In this document: positions 34,108 through 45,030 of the stretch, one piece after another | Layout: each line of letters opens with the position of its first letter | Numbering within the stretch: position 1 is the stretch's first letter | Assembly: GCF_014805625.2 (NCBI RefSeq) | Contig: NW_023998433.1 | Coordinates: 1,853,457-1,917,456, forward strand | Length of the DNA: 64,000 bases | Origin: Glossina fuscipes | Lineage: Eukaryota > Arthropoda > Insecta > Diptera > Glossinidae | Reading direction: 5' to 3' | Notes under the pieces: model-generated | Seen by the model: the letters and a program-made list of their open reading frames with translations, nothing else | Database searches by the model: none | Told to the model about the DNA's origin: nothing | Program-made: the position numbers and the translations under genes

Positions 34108-34183
34108 CCCGGTACGTAAGAGTTTTATATATGTGATTTTCACCGTCATCCCTCTGTTAGCGGCTATGGATTTAAAATTCAAC
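34108..34183 (-). ncRNA. Candidate pri-mir-9a exon
   Basis: This is a 76-nt segment on the minus strand. It is bounded by a 50-nt polypyrimidine tract ending TTTTCAG (acceptor, exon from 34183) and a near-perfect donor GGG|GTAAGTGAG (at 34107). The mir-9a hairpin begins 68 nt into the downstream intron. One reading frame is open across the exon, but the peptide is unknown and too short to argue for coding. I interpret it as an exon of the mir-9a host transcript. The splice sites are seen directly; the link to mir-9a is inferred from position and strand. Confidence 0.6.
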
Positions 34184-34192
34184 CTGAAAATA

Positions 34193-34241
34193 AAACAAAA
34201 AAAAAAAAGAAAGAAAAGAAAAGAAAAGAAAAAAAAAAAAT
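34193..34241. repeat. Polypurine (AAAAG)n tract
   Basis: An A/G-only run with GAAAA units on the plus strand. On the minus strand it is the pyrimidine tract of the acceptor at 34184. Confidence 0.85.
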
Positions 34242-34569
34242 ATGGTAAATTGATTAAATATTCGCACGGCATTAATGCATATAAACCAATTTAACTCAAA
34301 AATGGAAAAAACCATGTTGTTGACGTTTAAAAAATACTAACTATTTAACGTGAAATGAATGTCAATCTGCCGCCAACGCTTTTTGATTTTATTTAAATGA
34401 AGCAATTACACATATACATGCATAAAAATTAAATATATAGTTGACTGTATACGTATAAATGGTATCGTCTCGAATTGTTTAGCTTTTATTAAATTGGTCA
34501 TTGAATTGAAAAAGGTCAAAGATCGTCTATCTGGTTTAGATAGTGTGGATTAATTGAATTTAGCAATGA

Positions 34570-34818
34570 TTGCGTTACGTTGCGTTGCGTTGCGTTGCGT
34601 TTGCGACGCTGCGCGAAAAAGCAAATTTAACTATGCCTTTCCTTTTATATTTCATTAAACAAACTATTGTTTGTGATAGTTTTCATCATATAGTTTTATC
34701 TTTTGTTTTGTCTAATTTTTCACCTCTTAGCCTATGTGATGGAATGGAGTTTTGAGACTGGGTAAGTTTAGTTTAGTTTACTTTACTTTACTTTAGTTTA
34801 GTTTAGTTTAGTTTAGTT
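34570..34818. repeat. Two pentamer tandem repeats
   Basis: (GCGTT)n occupies about 34571-34601. A (TTTAG)n/(TTTAC)n array occupies about 34764-34818. The 62-codon ORF between them has no recognisable product. Confidence 0.8.
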
Positions 34819-37303
34819 TTGATTTGTTGATATTGTTTTTGTGTTTTTTTCAATTTTTCCTATTCTTTTCTTAAAAAGGCCGCATTTCGTCTCGGCTATT
34901 AGTGCAGAAGCGTCTAATGTGTAACATGTACATTTTCGTCTTTTTAATGTTTCGGTTGGTCAAGTGTGTGTAACTGGAACGATTAAGGCGCGGTTGAGTG
35001 GTATAAGTGAATGGTCACCATCGCAAAGCAGTTCAGCCCAAGGGTGACTTGTTATAGTCTGCTGGCATTTAAAGATATCTTTACATTTTTTTTATTTTTT
35101 ATTTTTTATATTATACTACACATATGTATATAAGTAACCGTATGTAAGATAACCAAAAAATTTCCCACAATTACGTGAAGCACATACCAAAACAAAAAGA
35201 TGTCTTCACTTATTACACTTGCACATGCTGTTGTTGGATAATGACGACTCGTTATAAATGTCTGGTTTATTTTATTTGATGAACTGCCAAATAAACCGCC
35301 TGTAAACGGGACCCCCTAACTAACTGCTACACTTAATAAATTTCAATTTTTTGTTCGCATTTATCCGCCTAATACGCTTGAAACGACGTAATCATGCAAA
35401 GATTTAAATATTTCTAATTCTCTTAATTCCATTATCATACACTACGTTGCTATAAAATCCAACGGATTGACATTTATCAATTAATAATAGTATATTTGTA
35501 TTTAATAATAAAAATTAATAATTAATTGCATATAACTAGTGACTCTTGAATGTGACATATAAAAACTGCAGAGTATTGAAAGTGTACAAAATCGGATAAA
35601 TACTGTCTTCTCGAGCTTGTTTATGTTTATGTATGTGTTTTCGTTTCTTTTTTAAGAGATGTTCATATTCACCTTCATATAACTCTAATGTGAAATTAGT
35701 CAGTATTGAAAGCAACTTTGACCGACCTTTTCAGGAAAACATAAATGCCTTAAACAAAGTCTTTCATATTTTTGTATATCTTGTGACGAATTGCTTTAAC
35801 AAAAAAAATGCATCTTCTGCGTAAGCATACAGCTTATGCAAATAAATATTCAATAAAGAATAAATTTTTGTATAATGTTTACTTGTCGGCCAATAAGTCT
35901 AAGTCCATATATTTTTCGTAATGAAAAGAAAGAAAACGTATTTCATTAAAACACTATTGAGACATATGTTAACAATCAATCGACATACGTGAGTACTTAG
36001 CGGAAATCGCAATTGGCAAACCTCGTTTGGGATCGATTCAAAGTTGAATTTGTTCGAGATTGGCCAGAGAGTAAAGGAGAACGTTGCAATTTCCGATTAC
36101 AATGCCCTCTAGCCATCTTTTCGTGTGTTCGTTTTGAGCTCCGATAGAGTATACCTACTAGTTCCGTCATTCCATTTGACTAAATTTTCAAATTCAAAAT
36201 AAATATCAAAACTCCGACGCACATCATCAATAAAAATTGGTCTCATTCGCTTATAAGCACACTCGTAATAGTTGACAAACTTTTCCAATATGAAAATAGA
36301 AACGCAACTTAAAGCTTTCACCAGAGATCTATTCGAATTTTTTTTATATGGCCGTGTTTTCCGATCTTACTTAGGGATTCGGGCGAAAAGGAGCCCCACC
36401 TCGCAGTCCATTCATCCATTTCTTTTTTTTAGCCTATCGTGAGAATATTAAGAAGAAAATATTCAAAATCGACCGATGGAATAAATGTCAAGAAAATAAA
36501 TGCAAAATTTTTATCTCAATTTTTGCTATTATCTGAGCTCAGCTCACAGATAGATCGGCACAAGAGCATAATCAGTTTGATTTAGATATTAGACAGTTTC
36601 AGTTTGAATTCACGACTTTTCATTCATTTTTGCGGATTACATTGTACATTGTGTACAGTGACGATACAAGATATGGTTTTCCTTACAATTTTTTTTTTTT
36701 TATATATATATATATATATAAAAATATCCTTGGAAATTATGTTAGCGACTCTTCTTTCAGAAATGTTGCATCAAGTGACAAGCATTTCAGGCTACTACAA
36801 AATTAGAAGACGTAATTTCTTTTCAAAAAGAAACGAGAAGAAAGAGAGACTTGTTTCAGTCACTTATTCTGGCTAGAGTAAGGAACCTACTCTGCTGAAG
36901 ACTACTAAACTGTAATGTTATATATATTTTACAACTTTGTTTATAAAATTTTTAGTATACTTCCGGTACGTGTGTATCTCTGTTAATTTGTTGTTGCTGT
37001 GAGAAAGACACGCATAGCTAACGAATACATTCATCATTGTTGGGAAAAGCACCATATGAACAGTTTAAAAGATTTTACCTACTTATGCACACAATCTCCT
37101 GTAATTCTCATTTTTATAAAGTGAACAAGCGCAGAAAGTTCAATTTACATAAATGTTATATGTTCAATTAAGATAAATTGAAATACTGAGAGCAATAATA
37201 AAGTATTTAATGGAATTTTACATAGTTTCCTGGCCTATTTCAACGTGGAATTATATAATGAAAAGCTATCTCTTTTTGAAAGAAAAATTTCAAAAAGAAA
37301 AAC
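34819..37303. other. AT-rich non-coding stretch
   Basis: No gene I can support. A 70-codon minus-strand ORF (36109-36321) has balanced amino-acid use (KFVNYYECAYKRMRPIFIDD and so on), but I recognise no family and see no splice context. A T-run followed by (TA)n lies at about 36690-36722. Confidence 0.4.
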
Positions 37304-38010
37304 AAGCATGAAAGTTATATTCGGCGGTAGCCGAATCCCGCATACCCACCACTATGCTTTTCGCATTATACTCAACTTCTTTTGTTTGATACCCTTATCG
37401 CAGGTCTTATTAAGAAAATGTTAATCGCTGCCGTCTACCATATTCATTTTAAAATTAAACCATTTTTAGGCACATAATAAATCTTCATTCGAGGAGTGTA
37501 CAAAGATTCTGCCTTAATTACCATATGATAAATAAGCATAAGACCTCAAAGAAGTAATAAAAAAAAATTTAAAAAAAATTTAATTACCCGTAACTTTGTG
37601 TGGGCATACACGACTGTTTCCATTTTTGTATGTAAAAAGTAGAGTGCTTTGTAAAGAAAATAGTGGAAAATTTCGGCATTTTAACTTTAATAATTTCCGA
37701 ATAACGAACAAACATTCAAAAAAAAAAGAAAGAATAATAAGGAATTGCGTTAAGCTTACGGTCCACTACGCGCTTCTGCCCTGACCAATTTATTGACCAA
37801 TCTATTTTCATTACCAACCTGGGTATAAAAACTTCCAATGTTGCTACCAAGCTTGAAGTCGGTATCTTCATTTTTTGCGACCAGGAGAATGCCAATCACA
37901 TACACCACACAGACGGACAGACATGGCTAAATCAACTCAGAATTTCACGCTGATCAAGAACAACATATACGTTATAGGGTATCTGAAGAAGATTCTATTT
38001 GGTTACGGAA
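37304..38010 (+). repeat. Dispersed TATACCC/GGGTATA repeat, copy at 37.3 kb
   Basis: It begins with a short stem (TTCGGCGGTAGCCGAA at 37320-37335), then 'catacccaccac'. The 3' half reads 'accaacctgggtataaaaac', then 'cttccaatgttgctaccaa', 'gaccaggagaatgcc', 'acagacggacagacatggct', and 'cacgctgatcaagaacaac'. This order of motifs recurs at 56.8-57.2 and 59.0-59.8 kb, and on the minus strand at 43.3-43.9 and 55.4-55.8 kb. Very similar sequence is widespread in higher flies. I cannot name the family with certainty. Confidence 0.65.
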
Positions 38011-38854
38011 AAAAGCATGAAAATGAGTTTCCCCATATCTTACAGTGGTGTGTATTAAAAGCCAGCATGGGAAGTGTATTAAACGTAGTCATGAATGTAA
38101 TCACAGAGTCTGCTCCTAATCGTATCAAGCCTTCTTAAGATGACCTTGACAAGCATTTGTGCTTAATATTGTATAGATATTTGTGCGCGGGCTTTAATTT
38201 TTTTTTTCGGAGAAACATTTTTATTTAGAAATGAGTTTATTAACGGGATACGCGTTTCTATTTTTTTGTAGAGGTAAGAGCCCATCAAAATTTCAATGTT
38301 TATTTGTAGGATGCTGATGAATGAGAACTGATTGACTTGATTAAATCGCTGACGTATTCTTCTGACTATATCACACGTACAGGATGACGGACCTCACTTA
38401 GCTCGCGATTTCCATTTGTTTTTGCCTGCATTGAGTTCATAGATGTTTCAAAACTAAAAACAATTTAAAACGGTTAAAAGAGGGATAATTGGTTTCAAAG
38501 CGACAGCGTAAACGTATAAGTATTAGATAAAATATCCAAATAGTGTTTAATTGAAATGAAATGGAACGAAACTAGGCTAAGGATTGCGAAGGAGCGCGAC
38601 CGAAAATGCAAAATAAGACACAAATAGAATGCGGTACGTACGGTTTATTAGTTTAGACAGATTATTTGCCGGATGTAACTTAAGTCGCATTAAATTTAAA
38701 CTCACACAATAATGGCATATATTAATAAAAAAAAAAATAAAAAAAAATCAACACATGAAGCGGTGCTACCTATTATATATAAGTACAATATTTATACTTA
38801 TGTATATGTATATACATTTATACCCACATATATACATTGAATATTTTAACTTAC

Positions 38855-38960
38855 CTGTCTCGGGCCGATTAGACAGTCTAACGCACAAACACTGAGTATC
38901 CATGATGTGATGAGAGAAGTCTAAACGAATCACTTTTGCACACAAGTGAATATAAGAAAT
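38855..38960 (-). ncRNA. Candidate upstream exon, mir-9a host transcript
   Basis: A minus-strand segment ends at GAGACAG|GTAAGTTA, a consensus donor with exon end at 38855. Its sequence is less AT-rich than the flanks and includes an ATG with 16 open codons to the donor. The upstream end is not defined; 38960 is a guess near a TTCACTTG initiator-like motif. It is on the same strand as mir-9a, 4.7 kb upstream of the 34.1-kb exon, so it may be an alternative first exon. No transcript evidence is available here. Confidence 0.35.
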
Positions 38961-38979
38961 GTTTATTTGTTTATTTATT

Positions 38980-39150
38980 ATTATTATTTAATTTCTTTTA
39001 TATAAACGTGTATTTGTGTGCACTTAGCGTAATGAACTTGATTATTATTATAGTATAATATATAGTGTATATAGTATATATGGTATATATATATATGGTA
39101 TATATATATATATATATATATATATCTATATATATATCTCAGATTTTTAG
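38980..39150. repeat. (TTA)n and (TA)n tract
   Basis: A short (TTA)n at about 38980-38990 is followed by TATA-rich dinucleotide repeats at about 39061-39140. Confidence 0.85.
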
Positions 39151-39677
39151 AATAGATCAAATTCAAATTTGGCTCGTCGCTTGATTTCAAAAATTAACAA
39201 TATTTGATAAATGAGTAAATTCGATTACGTCTTATTGTTAATTTAAGAAATCAAGCAAATTGGAAATAAACGAAAAATATAAAAAAAAAGAATAAAGCAA
39301 ATCTATTATTTTAACGTTTATTTCAATAGTAACGTGTGCACTAGTGGCATTTGAAACTTGGTTATATTCCCCTGAGAATAAACTGGTCTATATCCACTAG
39401 TTTACTTTATAGTCACAGAAAACATGGAGCCATTTATTTGTAAGCACGCACTGTACTTAGTTTTTGTTAAGTTAAATAAATCTCTTGACTGAAACTCACA
39501 AACTGAGCGGCCAGCTAATGGCCAGCCAGTTCCTTAAACGAAGCCCAGCATTTTTGAACTAATTTCAGTTTTGGCCGCAACGTCTTGGTCACCGTTCGTC
39601 TTGATATCTTTGGCTTTGCTTAAATGTGTGACAGAGATTATATTTTTTTCTTTTTTCATTGATATATTGGTAGCTGG

Positions 39678-39735
<58 letters not shown>

Positions 39736-39751
39736 CATATATATATATACC

Positions 39752-39790
<39 letters not shown>
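39678..39790. repeat. Long (TA)n microsatellite
   Basis: About 110 bp of TA with a few C interruptions. ORFs of Tyr/Ile repeats on both strands here are artefacts of the repeat. Confidence 0.95.
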
Positions 39791-40635
39791 TACATAATAT
39801 AAATTTATATTTACATTTGTGTAAAGATATTTGCGAGAGGCTGTTGTAGAAACGAAGAGTTCTATTCACTAACTTGTCCGTTTTTGTACTGATCGTAGTT
39901 GTGAACGTGTTCACTTAACTGCGGTCGTTGGTGTGTAGGTCTTTTCATTTTACCTGATTTTCGGGTTTTTTACCTCTTCTTCTTACACAATTTATCGAAC
40001 TACTTGTTAAGAGAGCAGCAGCGCAACACACAACACTATCAAGTCAAAACAGCCAAGCAGTTCACTGACTTGCCTGACATGAGAGCTAGTATATTCAAAC
40101 TTGCATACCGATGCCAATGTATTAACCAACGATGTTATATGTGTATAAGAGCGAAGGAGGGAGCGAGGAAGAAACATATACATATACAGGTAGAGAGAGA
40201 GCGAGATTTAGCCAGAAGTTAAAAGAGAGTAACAAGTGATCTTGAGTCGATCAATCAATTTACCTTTGCCAGCCTTTTAGCCGTTAAAAAAAACCCTGGT
40301 AATATACCACTTGATATGGTATATCAAAATGTTAATGTGTGCATATATTTAAGTATATACATGTAAGTATATACTCATCAATATTCATATGTCTTCATAT
40401 TCTTAAGCGTATATATGCGTAGATGCAGTACAATATGTTTTGTACATTGTTCTTTTCACAACTTTTCCATTATTGATCTATTTGTCTGCGTTTCTGTATT
40501 TAATAATTCACACTATGCGTGAATCCGTGTTCAGCTTTGTGTCTGTGTGTGCTTCTTTCTTTTCGTTTTAAAACTATTGATTTTTTCTTAGATTCCAGTT
40601 TATGGGGGAGTAAAATAGAAGTGTGTTGAATACAA

Positions 40636-40685
40636 TGCATATATATATATATATATATATTGAATACAATATATGTATGCATATT

Positions 40686-40712
<27 letters not shown>
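40636..40712. repeat. (TA)n tracts
   Basis: Two TA runs separated by a 'tgaatacaatatatgtatg' spacer that itself occurs twice (TTGAATACAAT), forming a small direct repeat. Confidence 0.8.
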
Positions 40713-40716
<4 letters not shown>

Positions 40717-41939
40717 ATGTATGCACAAAATCGTTAGGAGTACGGAGCAAGAGTTTTTGATTTGAAGAGATTTTTAGGAACTTTTGTAATAAGTTTTTTT
40801 TTTAAATTAAAAATTTTTAATTAGAAAGACTTAAGACAAAAACTGGCAACTTTGTAGAAATGAGAGGAAAGTTTAAATTTATTATATATCCAACATTTTT
40901 CTTTTTTTTTTTTTATTTCGAATTATGCACCCTGTATGCATTGAACTTCTTAAACTAGTTTAACTTATAAACATGTTTGACATAAGGCAGCAGTGCGATT
41001 ACCAACGAAGAATACAATAAAATCAACGTTAATAACGTTGAGTTACTAACTTCGACTTCGAAGCGGTCTGAATTTTTTCTTTTTTTTTTTGATTTGAAAA
41101 TCGAAATGTTAAGGCATTTTTTTTCGAGATTTTATTAAAAGAAAGAGGCAGCTTAATAAATGAATTTTGCACGTTCTTATCTGTTTTTTCTTTATTTTCT
41201 TTTGAAAATGTCTGGTTCATATTCCAGTCAGGCAGTGATATTTCATTGTATATATAAACATTCACTATATATTCACATATATATATACATATATATATAT
41301 CGTATGTTTTTGTACAGATATATAGGATAATTGAGTATTTTCGGGACATGTGTTTTTATATATATATGCACAGTCTGAGTTGTATAGCGACGGTAAATTG
41401 ATGACGTGGTAGTATTTTATTTATAAGAACAAGCGTAAACTTTAGGATTGCGTACAAGATTGTGGGAGAAAGGCAACGGGCCGATCAACTAAGAAGAATA
41501 ATCTCAATTAAGAAATTTGATTAACGATATATGAAGATAAAAGAAAAACAATTTTCCTTACACACAAACACACATACACACACTTTCAACTCGTCACTTA
41601 TAGTGCGCGCGTTCAAATGGATTGAGATAATTCATCAAAAATTTTATTCGAATACGCTGTGAGAAGGCTGAAGAATGAAGAAGTCTCACAAGAAAAATTA
41701 ATATGCAACGCTTTTTAATGGTATTATGAAACCATAGTATTTAAAAGCAAAAAAAAAATTGTAACGGGGAGCTTGTCTTTTAACTGAACCGAATAAATTA
41801 GAAATTAATTTTCACGAAAGGGCCTTTACTTCTGTTCAGAAAGCAAGAGTCTTCAATGCATATAATGATAACGTGTAGTGAGTGCATCACTTATTACAAA
41901 ATAAACATATATATGTTGCGTTCACGTATGACTTACATA

Positions 41940-42163
41940 TCAGGCATCCTGTGCAAGCATCTAAAAATGCCAAAATCGATAGAATGGCCGAAGAAGCTGA
42001 GCGAGACCTCTTAGATATCGATATCTCCATAATGCAATTCGCAACCGACCTTCGGCGCCGATTCTCTTTATCGCGCTTACGTCTTTACGAGACACGCATT
42101 GATTTCACCTGGGATAAATCAAAAAGGGGGAAATGCATTGAAAAGCGTCCATTTTTTCCATGA
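41940..42163 (+). pseudogene. Unrecognised coding-like island
   Basis: A patch that is clearly less AT-rich than its surroundings stays open for about 75 codons. The peptide is well mixed and helical (KIDRMAEEAERDLLDIDISI, then DLRRRFSLSRLRLYE). It is preceded by a possible acceptor (ATATCAG at about 41944) and ends at a stop at 42161-42163. No family is recognised. It may be an exon of an unidentified gene, a transposon fragment or a captured gene piece. Confidence 0.25.
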
Positions 42164-43299
42164 CATTTAAGCATATAATTGAACTTCGTCGATTTCATTG
42201 ATCTCTTCGTTCAAATGTCGATACAAAATTTTAATCTTCATCTACTTGATCTACTTCACCTTATAAATTTGGAAGAAAGTTTAGTTGTCTTAGATCCATT
42301 GAGGCATTGATGAAATTACGATGCAAGCATAGTTTTATCGTTCGATGCCGGATGGAATTTGTTTGTTGAGTTCACCCAATAAACATAATATGTACTTAAG
42401 GTTTTCTCTATGCATGCGCTCGAGAAGAGTAAAAGCATAGAGATAAAAGGCTTGAGCTGTATCCATCAATCTCGTCTGCGAGAATTTATGGTATATGTAA
42501 ATGCAAATTAGATCAAAGATTTATTCACGCGATTGATTGATTTTCGTATCGTATACATCGCATATCCTATATATTTCAAATCATATTTTTGTGCATCTTG
42601 ACTTAAGTTTAAAAGTAAAAAAAAAAAAAGATTAAAAACCAAAGCCATTATTTACGCATTCAGCGATCGTGCTCACGCGGTTTTTCGATAATTGTGGCCG
42701 CACCCTATCCTAGGTCCTATTTAGCTGATTTTTGAAATTGACGCGATCTTCTTGGCAACGACGTAGCCACTGAGATAGTTTGCTCTTCTGGACTTAAATT
42801 TAGCGATTATAATCGCAATTTCAATGGACAGACAAATGATATACAGGCAAGCAGACATACGTAATTAAATCCCTTATTCAATTCTGTTACCCAGTTTTAT
42901 GTGTCAGGAGGATATAGCAGATTTAATACCGCCAGCAACCTTATATTTGACATTATTTTATATGTAGCTCTGTGGACAGACTATGATTTATTTCCATATG
43001 AAAATATTTTTGTAAAATTTAATGTATTAAATTTGACAAAGAAACTTGATTATAAACTCAGTTTGGAAAAATTTCTCTAATTGGGGAGAGAAGATTCATA
43101 AAATTTCATAAATCTTGGGAAAAATTATTTGTTGTCATCATTCAATCTAGGCCGCAATTGAAAAAAGGATTATTGCTTGAATGAACTCGATTAGTTCAGA
43201 AGAAAAATTTGCTGTTTTTATAATCATCACCGCAAGATGAGGGGTGTATTAATTTTGTCAAAACATTTGCAACGTCCGGAAGGAAGCTTTAGAGATCTC

Positions 43300-43862
43300 A
43301 TAAAATATTTATATAATATTTATAATTTCAACAATCAATTTCTAAATCGATCTAAGCATGTTCGTGTGTCAGACTCTCTTGGTAATGTCTGTGGTAAAAA
43401 CGCTCCTGGCTGCAAATTTAAAAAAATATATTGAAAGTTCTTGCACGCAGATTGGTACTGGATATGGGATAAGTCGGTCAAAGCACACACAAAGCCACTT
43501 TAAAGAATAAATTTGGTTACACGTCTTTTTCTCCGCGCAAACATTTATGATTTTTTTGCTTAAAAATTTTCTGGAATTTTCTATATGTACTTTATAGAGA
43601 ATCCTAATATTTATGACAAAAATTGTAAACAAGGCCGAACATTGAAAAGTACTCTGTCCTATATTCGTCACATGAAGGTGTATATTATCTGTCTAAAAAT
43701 GTGTTAATTCTAAAAGAAATATGATGGAGCCAACAATTCGGAGAATTCGTTTTTTCTTAGCTGTATAATCATTTGGGTATCGGATGAAACGACTTGGAGA
43801 GTAAATATGGAAAGCATAATGACGCTGAGTATTAAAGATTCCACTAAGGCCGAGTGTAATTT
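43300..43862 (-). repeat. Dispersed TATACCC repeat, minus-strand copy
   Basis: On the minus strand it starts 'aagaaaattacactcggcc' (about 43862). It then runs through blocks matching the other copies: 'ccaatctgcgtgcaagaac', 'tttgcagccaggagcg', 'gaacatgcttagatcgat'. It is diverged. Confidence 0.55.
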
Positions 43863-44985
43863 TCTTAATTTTTTCTTTTTTTTTTTTTTTTTTTAAATAC
43901 TACGTTTGCATCTTGCATGCATTAGTAACATGTAACACGAATTAGTTTTAATTAAACTCATTTTTAGGTCGATTGATTAAATGTGGCCTTAGTTTAATTT
44001 TTTTTGTCGCATTATCTAATCAATTTTTGCTTGAATAGTACTTTCAAGAAACATGCTGACTGAAAAATTAGTAACGGTCTTCATTGCGAGATATTGAACA
44101 ATGTCATCGGTTTTTTAAATGTACAAACGACATGTTCAGGCGTCGAGCTCTGTGTTTACTATTTTTCTAATGTTAAGTAACCTGACGACACACTTGGATA
44201 TGTTTTCTCTATCAGTTTTATGTAACGAAATATTTTACTCTTGAAATATATATCTGTTCATATCCAAAAAACATGCGCCGTTCATGTGCACAATACGAAA
44301 GCGCCTTCATACGTTGCTCGTTATTGCCAAACGATCAAATTTCACTTTTATCGTAAATATTTGATTAAAGATATCGGTTATATCTTACTGACTTCACCTA
44401 TTTTGTTTTCTTTTGTTTTGTTTTTGAATAACATCTCCAGTCATTTTTCCTCAATTATTTTTTATTGAGCTTTATTGAAATTTTTTTGTTATCTTTTGTA
44501 ATTGAAAGAAGAATCGATAAAATTTATTAATCATTACATAATATGAGAGATGTTGGGCAATATATGTCAACCTGTTCAGTTTCTTACTTTTACGATTCGG
44601 AGAATTGAAAATAGTTGAGATCAAAAATTTTGATATGAAACTAATCGAAGAAGTCTAATGATTGTCTAAGACCCTATCCCAAAATGACTAGATTTTCAAG
44701 TTCATTTTTTATATCTACCACTTTCACTACTTCAAACTTGGTCTTTGTTGATAGATCTTACTTTCGACTTATGCTACGATAGTTAAAGCAAAAAACAATA
44801 AGGTTTGTAACTTAAATCTTTCTACTTTCTTAAGATATTTAAGTTCGTTGCGAAAGTCTTTTCAGTCCCTATTTCTCCAATGGTTATCCATTAGAGAAAA
44901 TAAAGATTTCTCATAGGTTTAACGTACTTTTTTGGCATACAAATGTCAATTCAGCATAAGAAGAAACAAAAAGAGAACGACGACA

Positions 44986-45030
<45 letters not shown>

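Larger units (their letters stand above)
38991..43299. other. Non-coding stretch with microsatellites
   Basis: Mostly TA-rich DNA. Possible minus-strand donors are AAAG|GTAAAT near 40260 and CAG|GTAAAA near 39955. About 42700-42910 holds a diverged fragment of the dispersed repeat. A coding-like island at 41940-42163 is listed separately. Otherwise I see nothing. Confidence 0.4.

Noticed and set aside
34120..34160. TATATAAAA as a mir-9a TATA box
   Set aside because: It lies inside a segment bounded by strong splice sites, which explains the region better.
39534..39914. 126- and 92-codon ORFs rich in Tyr-Ile repeats
   Set aside because: They are translations of the (TA)n microsatellite on both strands.
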